A stretch of DNA of 64,000 nt, from NCBI RefSeq assembly GCF_014204325.1, contig NZ_JACHKT010000005.1, positions 62,001-126,000 of the forward strand. The letters are read 5' to 3'. Both the position numbers and the translations under genes were made by a program. Origin of the DNA: Arcicella rosea. GTDB taxonomy: Bacteria > Bacteroidota > Bacteroidia > Cytophagales > Spirosomataceae. The notes below the pieces were generated by a model that saw only the letters and a program-made list of their open reading frames with translations, was not told the origin of the DNA and ran no database searches. Below, in pieces: positions 8,133-17,460 of this stretch (its first letter is position 1; the number at the start of each line of letters is the position of its first letter).

Positions 8133-10505
8133 ATGAAAAAATCTATTCAAAGTTTCTGCTTAATAATGCTATTTTTAATTACTGGAAGTGCCTTTACTTT
8201 TGCCCAAACTGGGAGTATCAAAGGTAAAGTGACTGATAAAAGTGGTGAACCTATCCAATTTGTAAATATTATTATCAAGGATGCAAAGCAAGGAACAATC
8301 TCAAATGAAGACGGTGAGTTTTTGCTTAAAAATGTTAAAACTGGCGAAGCAACGCTTATTATGCAATTTGTAGGGTTAAAAACCTTAGAAAGTAAAGTAA
8401 ATGTGAAAGCTGGTGCAGTAAGTGAAGTTAATTTTGCTTTAGAACAAGGTTCAAACGAATTATCTGAAGTAACTGTAATGGGAGTACAGTCTGCTAATGA
8501 GAAAACGGTAACAATCGGTAAAATTGCCATTAAACCAATGGATTTGCCACAAGCTGTTGCCACAATTGATAGAACAGTGTTGGAACGCCAACAAGTTTTG
8601 CGTTTAAGTGATGCCTTGATGAATGCAAACGGAGTATATATCATGGGTAGCACAGGAGGTTATCAAGAAGAAATTGCGGGTCGTGGTTTTGCTTTTGGTA
8701 GTTCAAATACTTTCAAGAATGGTGCTAGATATTTTAATGGTACTTTACCAGAAATGTCTTCTATCGAAAAAGTAGAAATCATGAAAGGAAGTACTGCCAT
8801 TTTATTTGGTAACGTAGCCGCTGGTGGTATTTTGAATTTGGTCACTAAAAAGCCAAAATTTGAATCAGGTGGTTCGGTTTCTATGCGTTTAGGTTCTTAT
8901 GATTTTTATAAGCCAACAGTTGATTTATACGGTTCGGTACTTGGTAGTAAAAAAGTTGCGTATCGTATTAATGGTACTTATGAAAAAGGAAATAGCTTCC
9001 GTGAAAATGTAAATTCAGAAAGAGTATATGTCAATCCTTCTTTGTTGTTCAAATTGAGTGATAAAACGGAAATTATTTTGGAAGGTGATTATATGAAAGA
9101 CCGCAGAACGGCTGATTTTGGAATTGGAGCTATCAATTATGTAATTACAAATTTACCTCGTGAGAAATTTATTGGAGTAAAATGGTCTTATTTCGATATT
9201 AAACAACAATCAGCTAATCTAACTATCAATCACCAATTAAGTAATAACTGGAAAATTTCTGGAACAGGTGCTTACAGAGCTTATCAAAGTGAATTATTTG
9301 CTTCAACTCGTCCAACAACGATTGCGGCCGATGGAAGATTAGTGAGAAGTATCCAACGTTCGGAAGTGAATGAAAAATATTTCATGGGTCAGGTTGATTT
9401 AACAGGTCAGTTTAAAACAGGAAAAATCGGACATAATGTATTGATTGGTTCAGATGTGGATAGCTACAACACTAAAACTACTTCATTTACTTCTGCTGTT
9501 TATGATACAATCAATGTTTTCAGCTCAGAAATTATCGACAAACGTAGCGATAGACCAACTTTGGCGGTGAATACAATTACTACAGCCCCAGTAAATCGTG
9601 TAGGAGTTTATGCACAAGACTTGGTAAGTATTTCAGATAAATTCAAATTTTTGGCAGGAGTACGTTACAGTTATCAAGAAACAAAAAGTTCTGTATTAAC
9701 GGTTAGAACAAATGCAACGACTGAGTCGTCAACGTATGATGATGCTTTCTCACCACGTTTAGGTTTGGTGTATCAGCCGAATAAGAAAATGGCATTCTTC
9801 AGTAGTTACTCAAATTCGTTTACTTTGAATACTGGTGTTGATATTTACGGAACAGCCTTGAAACCATCATTGATTGACCAAGTTGAATTAGGAATGAAAA
9901 ATGAATTGTTCAATGGTTTACTTTCTGCAAATGTTACCGTTTACCAAATCAAAAACAGTAATTTGGCTCAAACAGCTTTGGTTGACAAAGATGGAAAAGC
10001 CAACAGTAATGCAAATATCAGAGAGTTAGCAGGTGAAGTAACAAGCCAAGGAGTAGAAGTGGATTTGAAAAGTAAACCTTTCCTAGGGTTTTCATTATTA
10101 GCAGGTTATAGCTATAACGAAACAAAATATACTGCAAGTAATATTTATATTGTTGGAAGTTTGTTGAGATATAATCCAAATCATACAGCAAATGCAAGTA
10201 TCTATTATACTTTCTCAGATACAAAATTAAAAGGCTTGAATCTTGGTTTAACAGCGATGTATTTCGGCGAAAGAGTAGCGGGACGTTCAACTAGATTAAC
10301 CGTTGCCAACGATGCTTTCAAATTGATTCCAGTAAATGCTTACACACAAATTGACGCAAGTATTGGCTACAATTTCAGAAAGTATTCTCTAAGAGGAAAA
10401 GTATCCAACATTTTAAACGAAATGAGCTATAATGTTCATGACGATAACTCAGTAAATCCTATCGCACCAAGAATGGTTTCTTTGACTGTAGCGTATAAAT
10501 GGTAG
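8133..10505 (+). CDS. TonB-dependent ferric-siderophore receptor
   Basis: This 790-aa outer-membrane receptor imports a ferric siderophore using energy from TonB. The order is a signal peptide (1-25, cleaved after AFTFAQ), a CarboxypepD_reg-like beta-sandwich (about 27-115, starting TGSIKGKVTDKSGEP), a plug domain (about 130-240) with the siderophore-receptor motif GSTAILFGNVAAGGILNLVT, and a 22-strand barrel ending in an aromatic residue (VSLTVAYKW), as outer-membrane insertion requires. The length fits the FhuA/FoxA group. No siderophore synthesis gene is near. Repeated Fur-like sites around its promoter suggest repression when iron is plentiful. The actual siderophore is unknown. Confidence 0.88.
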   Translation: MKKSIQSFCLIMLFLITGSAFTFAQTGSIKGKVTDKSGEPIQFVNIIIKDAKQGTISNEDGEFLLKNVKTGEATLIMQFVGLKTLESKVNVKAGAVSEVNFALEQGSNELSEVTVMGVQSANEKTVTIGKIAIKPMDLPQAVATIDRTVLERQQVLRLSDALMNANGVYIMGSTGGYQEEIAGRGFAFGSSNTFKNGARYFNGTLPEMSSIEKVEIMKGSTAILFGNVAAGGILNLVTKKPKFESGGSVSMRLGSYDFYKPTVDLYGSVLGSKKVAYRINGTYEKGNSFRENVNSERVYVNPSLLFKLSDKTEIILEGDYMKDRRTADFGIGAINYVITNLPREKFIGVKWSYFDIKQQSANLTINHQLSNNWKISGTGAYRAYQSELFASTRPTTIAADGRLVRSIQRSEVNEKYFMGQVDLTGQFKTGKIGHNVLIGSDVDSYNTKTTSFTSAVYDTINVFSSEIIDKRSDRPTLAVNTITTAPVNRVGVYAQDLVSISDKFKFLAGVRYSYQETKSSVLTVRTNATTESSTYDDAFSPRLGLVYQPNKKMAFFSSYSNSFTLNTGVDIYGTALKPSLIDQVELGMKNELFNGLLSANVTVYQIKNSNLAQTALVDKDGKANSNANIRELAGEVTSQGVEVDLKSKPFLGFSLLAGYSYNETKYTASNIYIVGSLLRYNPNHTANASIYYTFSDTKLKGLNLGLTAMYFGERVAGRSTRLTVANDAFKLIPVNAYTQIDASIGYNFRKYSLRGKVSNILNEMSYNVHDDNSVNPIAPRMVSLTVAYKW

Positions 10506-10527
10506 TCCGTAAAAGTAAAGGTTTATT

Positions 10528-10562
10528 AGAAAAGCTTCGCATTTGATGTGAAGCTTTTTCTT
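10528..10562 (+). terminator. Terminator of the siderophore receptor gene
   Basis: AAAAGCTTC (10530-10538) pairs with GAAGCTTTT (10550-10558), with further pairing inside and a T-rich tail. Confidence 0.75.
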
Positions 10563-10674
10563 TTATGTAGCATAGAAAACGAGTAAAGTGACTTAGAAAA
10601 CTTGCTTTGTAGGTTAGAATGTGGGGAGTGTTTCAATAAAATTATAATTGTTGAGGAGGATTGTTTGTAGTATT

Positions 10675-10705
10675 TTGGGTTGAGGGGATGAAATTGGTAT
10701 CTTTG
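10675..10705 (+). promoter_or_regulatory. Promoter of the small membrane-anchored protein gene
   Basis: TTG (10675-10677) and TATCTTTG (10698-10705) are separated by 20 nt. The predicted transcript start near 10712 lies downstream of the TTG codon at 10661 that would give the longest reading frame, so translation must begin at the ATG at 10742. Confidence 0.7.
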
Positions 10706-10741
10706 CTTTTGGGAAATTTAATAATTCGAAATAGTTTAATT

Positions 10742-11227
10742 ATGTGGAGATTTCCAAGTGATAGATATTTGAAAGAGAATGGTTTGGATACTCCTTTGGA
10801 GATATTCGTTCAAACACCTCTAAAATGGGTTGTTATTATTTTGGGGCTGATAATGTTTAGTGTATTCTATTTCTACAGTAAAACCCTAAGCACGAATGAT
10901 GATTTTAATACATTTTTCAATAAGTTTTATGTTGATTCAACGCTGCAAATGAATAATGTAAAGTTTCCTTTGAAAAATATTTCAACTAATGGTACTATCA
11001 ATTATATTTCTAAACAAGCTTGGAAAGAGTTAGGAGATTACAACCTGATTGTAGATTCCCAAAATAACGTTAAAGAGTTTTTGAAAGTAGATTATGTAAA
11101 ACAAGATAGCGTGAATGTTATTTTTGAACTCAATCTAAAAAACATCGATGCAAGAGTTTTATATAAATTTAAGAAGATAGATAATAAGTGGTTTTTAATA
11201 GAAGTAGAAGATAAATCAAAAAAATAA
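10742..11227 (+). CDS. Membrane-anchored DUF4348-like protein
   Basis: The 161-aa product has one membrane helix (about 26-46, VVIILGLIMFSVFYFYS) and an approximately 110-aa exported domain. The stretch FNTFFNKFYVDSTLQ followed by VKFPL, and the ending YKFKKIDNKWFLIEVED, resemble DUF4348, an uncharacterised NTF2-like family of Bacteroidota. This match is from memory of the pattern and is moderate. The ATG at 10742 is chosen over an upstream TTG at 10661 because the promoter lies between them. It has no obvious partner; thrA starts 111 nt downstream but has its own leader hairpins. Confidence 0.65.
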   Translation: MWRFPSDRYLKENGLDTPLEIFVQTPLKWVVIILGLIMFSVFYFYSKTLSTNDDFNTFFNKFYVDSTLQMNNVKFPLKNISTNGTINYISKQAWKELGDYNLIVDSQNNVKEFLKVDYVKQDSVNVIFELNLKNIDARVLYKFKKIDNKWFLIEVEDKSKK

Positions 11228-11280
11228 TTTCTCCAGAGGTATATTTAGCGAATAATACAATAAAACATAATAAATAAAAC

Positions 11281-11328
11281 CTGCTGTTGTAAAGCAGATA
11301 ATCTAAGCGAGAATAGGGGAAACCTATT
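11281..11328 (+). promoter_or_regulatory. Two small hairpins in the thrA leader
   Basis: CTGCT/AGCAG (11281-11297) and AATAGG/CCTATT (11312-11317 and 11323-11328) form two short stems directly before thrA. The second ends 10 nt before the ATG and could affect translation initiation. No leader peptide rich in Thr or Ile is seen. Confidence 0.4.
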
Positions 11329-11338
11329 CAGAAACAAA

Positions 11339-13795
11339 ATGAAAGTATTAAAATTTGGAGGAACTTCTTGTGGTACTATTGAAAGTATCAAAGCGGTGTT
11401 AGGTATCATCAAAGGCAAACAAGCTAAAGGTGAACAAGTTGCAGCAGTTTTTTCAGCAATGGGTGGTGTTACCAACCAATTATTGAAAGCGGGAGATTTA
11501 GCGTCGGTAGGAGATACCACTTACTTTGACTTAATTAAAGAGATTGAAGACCGTCATTTCACAGTTGTACGTGCATTAATTGACGTAAAAGCACAGTCGA
11601 AAGTATTTGCCAACATTCGTACCATCATTAATGAATTAGAAGATTTACTGAAAGGTGTTTCTTTGATTCGTGAAATCTCAGCTCGAACATCCGACTTAAT
11701 TGTGAGTTTCGGGGAAAGACTTTCAACGACATTGATTTACGAAATCCTTCATGCACAAGGTGTAGATTGTCAGTTTTTAGATGCCAGAAAAGTAATCAGA
11801 ACTGATGCTCATTTTGGCATGGCAGCCGTGAATTTTGAAGTAACCAATCGTCAGATTCAAGAGCATTTTGCTAAAACAAAATCGCTTCAATTGATTACAG
11901 GCTTTATTGGTTCAACAGAAAAAGGAGAAACAACAACATTAGGTCGTGGAGGTTCTGATTATACAGGTTCGATTTTCGGTGCAGCATTAGATGCCCAAGA
12001 AATTGAAATCTGGACAGACGTAGATGGCATGATGACAGCCGACCCACGTAAAGTGAAAAATGCTTTTACCATTCCGACGATTACTTATGCGGAGGCGATG
12101 GAATTGACGCACTTTGGGGCAAAAGTGATTTATCCACCATCATTACAACCAGCTTTTACCAAAAATATCCCGATTAGGGTTCTCAATACATTCAATACAG
12201 ATTTTGTAGGAACAGTCGTAAACCGAAGTGCCGAAACATCTGAATACATTATCACAGGTATCAGTTCAATTGATAATTTGGCTTTAGTCAACTTACAAGG
12301 TTCGGGGATGATTGGTGTGGCTGGGGTTTCAGCAAAACTATTTACCGTTTTAGCAAAACATAAAATTTCGGTGATTTTGATTTCTCAAGCATCATCCGAA
12401 CACTCTATTTGTTTTGCGATTGAACCATCAGCTTCTGCCTCTGTAAAAGCAATTTTAGAAGAAGAATTCAAAGCAGAAATTGCCGATGGCGATGTAGAAG
12501 GCATTGATATTCAAGAAAATCTTTCAGTAATTGCCGTAGTAGGAGAGGGAATGCGTCGTCATACAGGCGTAAGTGGTAAATTGTTCTCAGTTTTAGGGAA
12601 AAATGGTATCAATATCGTTGCCACAGCACAAGGTTCGTCAGAGCTAAATATTTCTGTGGTAATTGAAAAGAAAGATATTTCAAAAGCACTGAATGTAATT
12701 CACGATTCTTTCTTCTTCTCGCAAGCCAAAACCTTGAACCTTTTCTTAGTAGGAACAGGTTTGATTGGAAAAGCATTATTAGAACAATTACAAGGACAAG
12801 AAAATTATCTTTCAAAGTATAAAGCCTTGAAAATTAATTTAGTAGGCGTGATGAATTCTAAGAAAATGCTGATTGATGCACAAGGAATTCCGATGGAAAA
12901 CTGGGAGGAAGAACGTGATGCAAAAGGAAAACCAGCAGAAATTTGGGCATTTGTAGAAGAAGCAAAACGTTTGAATTTGCCAAATTCTGTTTTTGCAGAT
13001 TGTACAGCGAATAAAGAAATTCATAATTATTACTTAGGACTTTTTGAGGCGAATATTTCGGTAGTAACACCAAACAAAGTAGCCAATTCTGGTCGTTACG
13101 AAGACTACGCTTTACTTCACCGCACAGCTTTGAAAAAAGGAGTGAAGTTCTTGTACGAAACCAACGTGGGAGCAGGTTTGCCAGTTATCAATACTTTACA
13201 AGGCTTGATTGCTTCCGGCGATAGATTTGAGAAAATAGAAGGTGTCCTTTCAGGAACTTTATCTTATATTTTTAATAACTTTAAAGCAGGCGTAAAATTT
13301 GCCGACATCGTTCGTGAAGCCAAAGTAAAAGGTTATACAGAACCAGACCCACGAGAAGATTTAAGTGGGATGGACGTAGCCAGAAAGATTTTGATTTTAG
13401 GACGTGAAATCGGTTTACGTCTTGAACCAGAAGATGTAGAAATCTTAAAATTATTGCCAGAAAATTGCGAAAAAGCCCCAACCGTTGAAGATTTCTTCAA
13501 CGAATTAGAAGTATCAAATAGCTATTTTGAAGCGATGGTCAACGAAGCCGAAGCCAAAGGCGAAGTATTAAGATTTATTGCTACTTTAGAAAATAATAAA
13601 ATTACGATTGGCGTAAGAAGTATCGGAAAAACTCATCCATTCTATATGATGGATGGTGCCGACAACGTGATTTCATTCACGACAAAACGTTATCATGACC
13701 GACCGTTGGTCATCAAAGGCCCAGGAGCAGGAGCAGAAGTAACCGCTTCGGGTGTATTTGCTGATATTGTGGCGATGGGGAGTTATTTGGCGTAA
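11339..13795 (+). CDS. thrA: Bifunctional aspartokinase / homoserine dehydrogenase I
   Basis: This 818-aa enzyme catalyses the first and third steps of threonine and methionine synthesis from aspartate. The N-terminal aspartokinase starts with KFGGTS (5-10) and carries SFGERLS near 125 and GRGGSDYTG near 203. Two ACT regulatory domains (about 310-455) suggest feedback control by threonine. The C-terminal homoserine dehydrogenase starts with the nucleotide-binding loop FLVGTGLIGKALL (about 465) and ends GPGAGAEVTASGVFADIV. The length matches E. coli ThrA. It is followed after 21 nt by a Schlafen-type gene and then thrB, so it is the first gene of a modified threonine operon. thrC is not in the visible part of this operon. 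Confidence 0.95.
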   Translation: MKVLKFGGTSCGTIESIKAVLGIIKGKQAKGEQVAAVFSAMGGVTNQLLKAGDLASVGDTTYFDLIKEIEDRHFTVVRALIDVKAQSKVFANIRTIINELEDLLKGVSLIREISARTSDLIVSFGERLSTTLIYEILHAQGVDCQFLDARKVIRTDAHFGMAAVNFEVTNRQIQEHFAKTKSLQLITGFIGSTEKGETTTLGRGGSDYTGSIFGAALDAQEIEIWTDVDGMMTADPRKVKNAFTIPTITYAEAMELTHFGAKVIYPPSLQPAFTKNIPIRVLNTFNTDFVGTVVNRSAETSEYIITGISSIDNLALVNLQGSGMIGVAGVSAKLFTVLAKHKISVILISQASSEHSICFAIEPSASASVKAILEEEFKAEIADGDVEGIDIQENLSVIAVVGEGMRRHTGVSGKLFSVLGKNGINIVATAQGSSELNISVVIEKKDISKALNVIHDSFFFSQAKTLNLFLVGTGLIGKALLEQLQGQENYLSKYKALKINLVGVMNSKKMLIDAQGIPMENWEEERDAKGKPAEIWAFVEEAKRLNLPNSVFADCTANKEIHNYYLGLFEANISVVTPNKVANSGRYEDYALLHRTALKKGVKFLYETNVGAGLPVINTLQGLIASGDRFEKIEGVLSGTLSYIFNNFKAGVKFADIVREAKVKGYTEPDPREDLSGMDVARKILILGREIGLRLEPEDVEILKLLPENCEKAPTVEDFFNELEVSNSYFEAMVNEAEAKGEVLRFIATLENNKITIGVRSIGKTHPFYMMDGADNVISFTTKRYHDRPLVIKGPGAGAEVTASGVFADIVAMGSYLA

Positions 13796-13816
13796 ATAAT
13801 TATAATCAGATGTCCC

Positions 13817-15721
13817 ATGAGTTCAATAGAGAAAACATTACGAATATTAGAAGACTGTGTTATAAATCAATCGTATGTTGATGTAGAAACGGATAGGTTT
13901 GAATTGAAAAACTTATCTACTAGTCACAATTGGACAGAATTGTATAAGACCGTTTGTGCTTTTTTGAATACGAATGGAGGTATAATTGTTTTAGGGATAA
14001 AAGATAAAGTTAATACAAAAGATAAGTCGAAAAAGCATTATGAATTTAATGGCTTTAATTATGATAATGAGGCTAAGTTAAAAGAGATTTATAAAAAATT
14101 TACTAATGCCAAAGGTGAATCGTTGAATTTAGGGTCATATTTTCCATCACCTGAAATTAGAAGTTTTCATACGGGTAATATTGCCTTAGTTTTTGTGGAA
14201 AAATTATCAGAGGAGGATAAGTACGTGTATTTTGAAGGAAGTGCTTATAAACGTGTACTTACTGGGGATCATGTTGTTAGTCAAGATGACATTATTTTGC
14301 GTGACGAACTAAAGCAAGAATTGATAAATGCCCAAGAGCTTGCAGTCGTTGAGAATGCTTCATTAAAGTTACTTAATATTGATAAGCTTAATCAGTATAT
14401 ATTAAAGTTGAATCGAGGAAAGCAAGTTGAAACTTTAAAGCCAGATTTAGAAAAAGCATTACCTTTTTTAAATAGAAAGTCATTTGTACGAGAAGAAAAA
14501 CCTACATTATTAGGAATGCTTGTATGTGGTGATTACGTTGAGGATTATATTCAAGGTAAATGCGAAATGGATTGTTATGTTGATTCTCCAATAGCGGTTG
14601 CTCAAAATAAACAAGTTCTTCGTGACAATATTATAGCATTAATGGAAGAAAGTATAGGGTTTGTCTATAAAAATATTCAAGTTGGTGTTAGTCGAAAAAA
14701 TGGGGGTACTGCATTGCCAGAATATCCAGAATCATTGATAGAGGAAACCATTAATAATGCACTTGCACATCGAGATTACAAAAGTAGCCGTTTTGGGATT
14801 ATTGAGATTAAACCGAATGAAAGTATCATGATTCAAAATCCTGGAACTTTCCGCCAGAAGCAACTTATTAATATAGATACAGAACATGGGAAAATACGAC
14901 GAATTATTCCTATTCAAGTTGCCCGAAATCCTAAACTGACAGACTTACTGAAAAGCTTTGATCGGTGGGAGGGAAAAGGAAAAGGGCTTGCTTCTTTAAC
15001 AGATGCCTGCTTGGAGAACACGATTGATTTACCATATTACACCTTGATGATTGACGAAATAAAACTATTCATTCCAAAAGGTAAAATATATGATGATACA
15101 ATGGAACTTTGGTTGAATAGTTTTTCTGGTTTTATTTATAAACAGTATAGAAGAAATCTTAGTGATGAGGAGAAAGTGATAATGAGCTATTTCTATAAAT
15201 CAGAAAAACAAAATAGACTTGGACATTACACAGTTTTACTAACAACTGATAATAATCATAAAAATATAATTGCAGACTTAGAGGATAGAGGGCTATTATT
15301 TAAGAATGCTGAAAGTCCTCCACTATATCCTGTTTATCTAGTGCATAGAACCTTAATGAAAAGTGATTTTGAAGAGGATCTCCAAACAGTTTTAGGAAGT
15401 TCTTTTTCTGTACTAGCAGCTGATTATCGAAAAGTTCTTGTTGCAATTTACCGTCATAATATGTATGCACAATTAGAAGAGGTCGTTAGTGCTAATAGTA
15501 TCGGTAATTTCATCTATTTACAAGACTTTAAGATTATTCAAGATGTTGGGCATTTTGAATCCTATAAACGAAAGGTGAGAAATATTTTTAATCAATTGGA
15601 AAATAAAGGGTTTATAATAAGGAAAGACGGGAAAAGAAAAGAAGAAGGAGGGAAGCCTGATTTCAAAATTAATTTTGACTATCAGAATAATCAATCGGAT
15701 AATCCAACATTATTCTTCTAG
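13817..15721 (+). CDS. Schlafen/AlbA_2-domain protein with RecG-C/HATPase_c_4-like region
   Basis: The 634-aa protein begins with an AlbA_2 (Schlafen-type) domain, about 20-160, with RFELKNLS and the hallmark segment FLNTNGGIIVLGIKDK. The middle contains a region like the C-terminal domain of RecG-type regulators (HATPase_c_4), about 290-400, with LIEETINNALAHRDY and a downstream QNPG motif. The C-terminal third is Lys-rich and probably holds winged-helix DNA-binding units (for example DLEDRGLLFKNAESPPLY). Relatives are annotated as transcriptional regulators or ATP-dependent helicases; some AlbA_2 proteins occur in defence contexts. It sits 21 nt after thrA and 27 nt before thrB, so it is probably co-transcribed. 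Threonine synthesis does not need it, so insertion into the operon is likely. Confidence 0.75.
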   Translation: MSSIEKTLRILEDCVINQSYVDVETDRFELKNLSTSHNWTELYKTVCAFLNTNGGIIVLGIKDKVNTKDKSKKHYEFNGFNYDNEAKLKEIYKKFTNAKGESLNLGSYFPSPEIRSFHTGNIALVFVEKLSEEDKYVYFEGSAYKRVLTGDHVVSQDDIILRDELKQELINAQELAVVENASLKLLNIDKLNQYILKLNRGKQVETLKPDLEKALPFLNRKSFVREEKPTLLGMLVCGDYVEDYIQGKCEMDCYVDSPIAVAQNKQVLRDNIIALMEESIGFVYKNIQVGVSRKNGGTALPEYPESLIEETINNALAHRDYKSSRFGIIEIKPNESIMIQNPGTFRQKQLINIDTEHGKIRRIIPIQVARNPKLTDLLKSFDRWEGKGKGLASLTDACLENTIDLPYYTLMIDEIKLFIPKGKIYDDTMELWLNSFSGFIYKQYRRNLSDEEKVIMSYFYKSEKQNRLGHYTVLLTTDNNHKNIIADLEDRGLLFKNAESPPLYPVYLVHRTLMKSDFEEDLQTVLGSSFSVLAADYRKVLVAIYRHNMYAQLEEVVSANSIGNFIYLQDFKIIQDVGHFESYKRKVRNIFNQLENKGFIIRKDGKRKEEGGKPDFKINFDYQNNQSDNPTLFF

Positions 15722-15748
15722 TTTGCTTTAAGAATGTAAGACAAACAA

Positions 15749-16684
15749 ATGACAAATTCAATAAAAGTATTTGCCCCAGCTACGGTAGCAAATGTGGCTT
15801 GTGGTTTTGATATTTTCGGTTTTGCGGTTGATAATCCGGGTGACGAAATTATATTAAGAAAATCAGACACAAAAGGTGTCAAAATTTTAAAAATTGAGGG
15901 TGACGAAGGTCGTTTGCCTTTGGCAGCTGAGAAGAATACGGCTGGTATTGCCATCATTAAGTTTTTGGAAGCTATTGGCGAAACTGGTCAAGGTTTTGAG
16001 ATGGAGCTTAAAAAGTTGATGCCTCTTGGCTCTGGTTTGGGTTCATCGGCGGCTTCGGCGGTGGCTGGTGTTTTCGCAGCTAATGAATTATTGGGAAAAC
16101 CTTTGGCTCAAAAAGATTTATTACCCTTCGCCATGGAAGGTGAATTTATCGCTTGTGGTTCGGCTCATGCGGATAATGTTGGACCAAGTTTGATGGGTGG
16201 TTTTGTGGTAATTCGTTCTTATGACCCGCTGGATGTTATTCAATTGCGTACTCCAAAAGAACTTTATGCGACCATTGTCCATCCACACATAGAAGTAAAT
16301 ACCAAAGACGCTCGTAATATTTTGAAAAGAGAAATTTCTTTGAAAAATACCATTACTCAGATGGGAAATGTTGCAGGTTTGGTCGCTGGATTTATGTTGC
16401 CCGACTATGATTTAATTTCAAGAAGTTTAGTCGATGTTATTATTGAACCAATTCGCTCGATTTTAATTCCGCAGTTTGATGATGTAAAAAATGCTGCATT
16501 AGAAAACGGAGCTTTGGGCTGCTCTATTTCTGGTTCAGGACCTTCGATGTTTGCTTTGTCGAAAGATTTATTTACTGCCAATAGAGTGGGTAAAGCCATG
16601 CAAGATGGTTTTGCAAAAGTTGGTATTGGTTCAGAATGTTATGTTTCTGGTATTAATCAAGCGGGGCCTGTTGTATTAGGTTAG
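15749..16684 (+). CDS. thrB: Homoserine kinase
   Basis: This GHMP-family kinase phosphorylates homoserine with ATP, the step before threonine synthase. The 311-aa length is normal. The ATP-binding loop PLGSGLGSSAAS is at 92-103, and the N-terminus KVFAPATVANVACGFDIFG is typical of ThrB. A C-terminal GHMP segment contains LGCSISGSGPSMFAL. It follows the Schlafen-type gene by 27 nt and is closed by a long-stem terminator 33 nt downstream. Confidence 0.95.
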   Translation: MTNSIKVFAPATVANVACGFDIFGFAVDNPGDEIILRKSDTKGVKILKIEGDEGRLPLAAEKNTAGIAIIKFLEAIGETGQGFEMELKKLMPLGSGLGSSAASAVAGVFAANELLGKPLAQKDLLPFAMEGEFIACGSAHADNVGPSLMGGFVVIRSYDPLDVIQLRTPKELYATIVHPHIEVNTKDARNILKREISLKNTITQMGNVAGLVAGFMLPDYDLISRSLVDVIIEPIRSILIPQFDDVKNAALENGALGCSISGSGPSMFALSKDLFTANRVGKAMQDGFAKVGIGSECYVSGINQAGPVVLG

Positions 16685-16716
16685 ACTTGCTATTTTCAGT
16701 ACAAATCATTAATTTA

Positions 16717-16778
16717 GTTTATGAGTTTAAAGTTTAGAGAATTTTCTCCCATTAACTTTATACTCATAAACTTTTTTG
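16717..16778 (+). terminator. Long-stem terminator after thrB
   Basis: GTTTATGAGTTTAAAGTT (16717-16734) pairs with 16754-16771 over 18 positions with one mismatch, and a T-rich tail (cttttttg) follows. An ATG at 16721 lies inside the left arm and is therefore an unlikely start for the next gene. Confidence 0.75.
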
Positions 16779-16807
16779 TTTTCAAATCATTTTATCTTAA
16801 ATCTACC

Positions 16808-17392
16808 ATGAGCGATTTAGTAGAAGTTTCAGCACGAATATATAGCGTTGAAGAGTATTTCGAAATCGAAAATCACTCAGAAATCCGTCACGAATTTGAA
16901 GATGGAATATTAATTCCTATGCCTGGAGAAACTTTAGATGCCAATGAAATTGCTGGCAATATTTCAGCAACCTTACGCAAAGAATTACGGAAAAAAGGTT
17001 TTCGTATCTTTACTCATGATGTACGGACAATTGTTCATGAAAGAAGGATTTACCGTTATCCCGATTTAGTTATTACTGCATCTAATACAGTGAAAGATAT
17101 TCGTCATGTAACCGAACCTGTACTGATAGTTGAAGTACTTTCTGAAAGTACAGAGGAGGTTGATAGAAATAAGAAGTTCAGACAATATACTGCTTTGTCA
17201 TCGCTTCAATATTATTTAATGGTTCATCAGGACACTGCTTTGGTAGAATTTTATCGTCGTAAAGATGATTCTTCAACCTTTGAATTTAATTTCATAGACC
17301 AACAAAATGATAAAATTGAATTCCCATTATTTGATACTTCTATTACTTTAGAAGATATTTATGAAGGTATTCAGTTTAGTTCAGCAGAGTAA
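16808..17392 (+). CDS. Uma2-family (DUF820) putative PD-(D/E)XK nuclease
   Basis: The 194-aa product has the Uma2 layout: an N-terminal helix (YSVEEYFEIENHSE), the FEDGILIPMPG beta-hairpin, the segment YRYPDLVIT and LIVEVLSEST with the candidate catalytic Asp and Glu-x-Val of the restriction-endonuclease fold, and FRQYTALSSLQYYLMV. Its substrate is unknown; the family is abundant in cyanobacteria and scattered in other phyla, which suggests mobility. I chose the ATG at 16808 because an upstream in-frame ATG at 16721 lies in the thrB terminator stem and would encode a hydrophobic tail not seen in the family. A bidirectional terminator follows. Confidence 0.82.
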   Translation: MSDLVEVSARIYSVEEYFEIENHSEIRHEFEDGILIPMPGETLDANEIAGNISATLRKELRKKGFRIFTHDVRTIVHERRIYRYPDLVITASNTVKDIRHVTEPVLIVEVLSESTEEVDRNKKFRQYTALSSLQYYLMVHQDTALVEFYRRKDDSSTFEFNFIDQQNDKIEFPLFDTSITLEDIYEGIQFSSAE

Positions 17393-17400
17393 TAAAAGAT

Positions 17401-17447
17401 AAACATAAAAAAGCCCTTCTCAATCATTGAAAAGGGCTTTTATGTTT
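17401..17447. terminator. Bidirectional terminator between uma2 and the Ig-like repeat protein gene
   Basis: AAACATAAAAAAGCCCTT (17401-17418) pairs with AAGGGCTTTTATGTTT (17432-17447) with a two-base bulge. It separates convergent genes ending at 17392 and 17461. Confidence 0.85.
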
Positions 17448-17460
17448 ATAAAACTAACAA

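Noticed and set aside
8147-8653. 168-codon reverse-strand frame opposite the siderophore receptor
   Set aside because: It lies wholly inside a well-supported gene, and its composition reads as antisense of beta-barrel and plug sequence with no known domain.
10661-10741. 27-residue N-terminal extension of the DUF4348-like protein from a TTG codon
   Set aside because: The promoter and predicted transcript start are downstream of this TTG.
13817-15721. Complete phage-defence island at the thr operon
   Set aside because: Only the AlbA_2 gene is accessory; its neighbours are thrA, thrB and a lone Uma2-type gene, so a multi-gene defence system is not supported.
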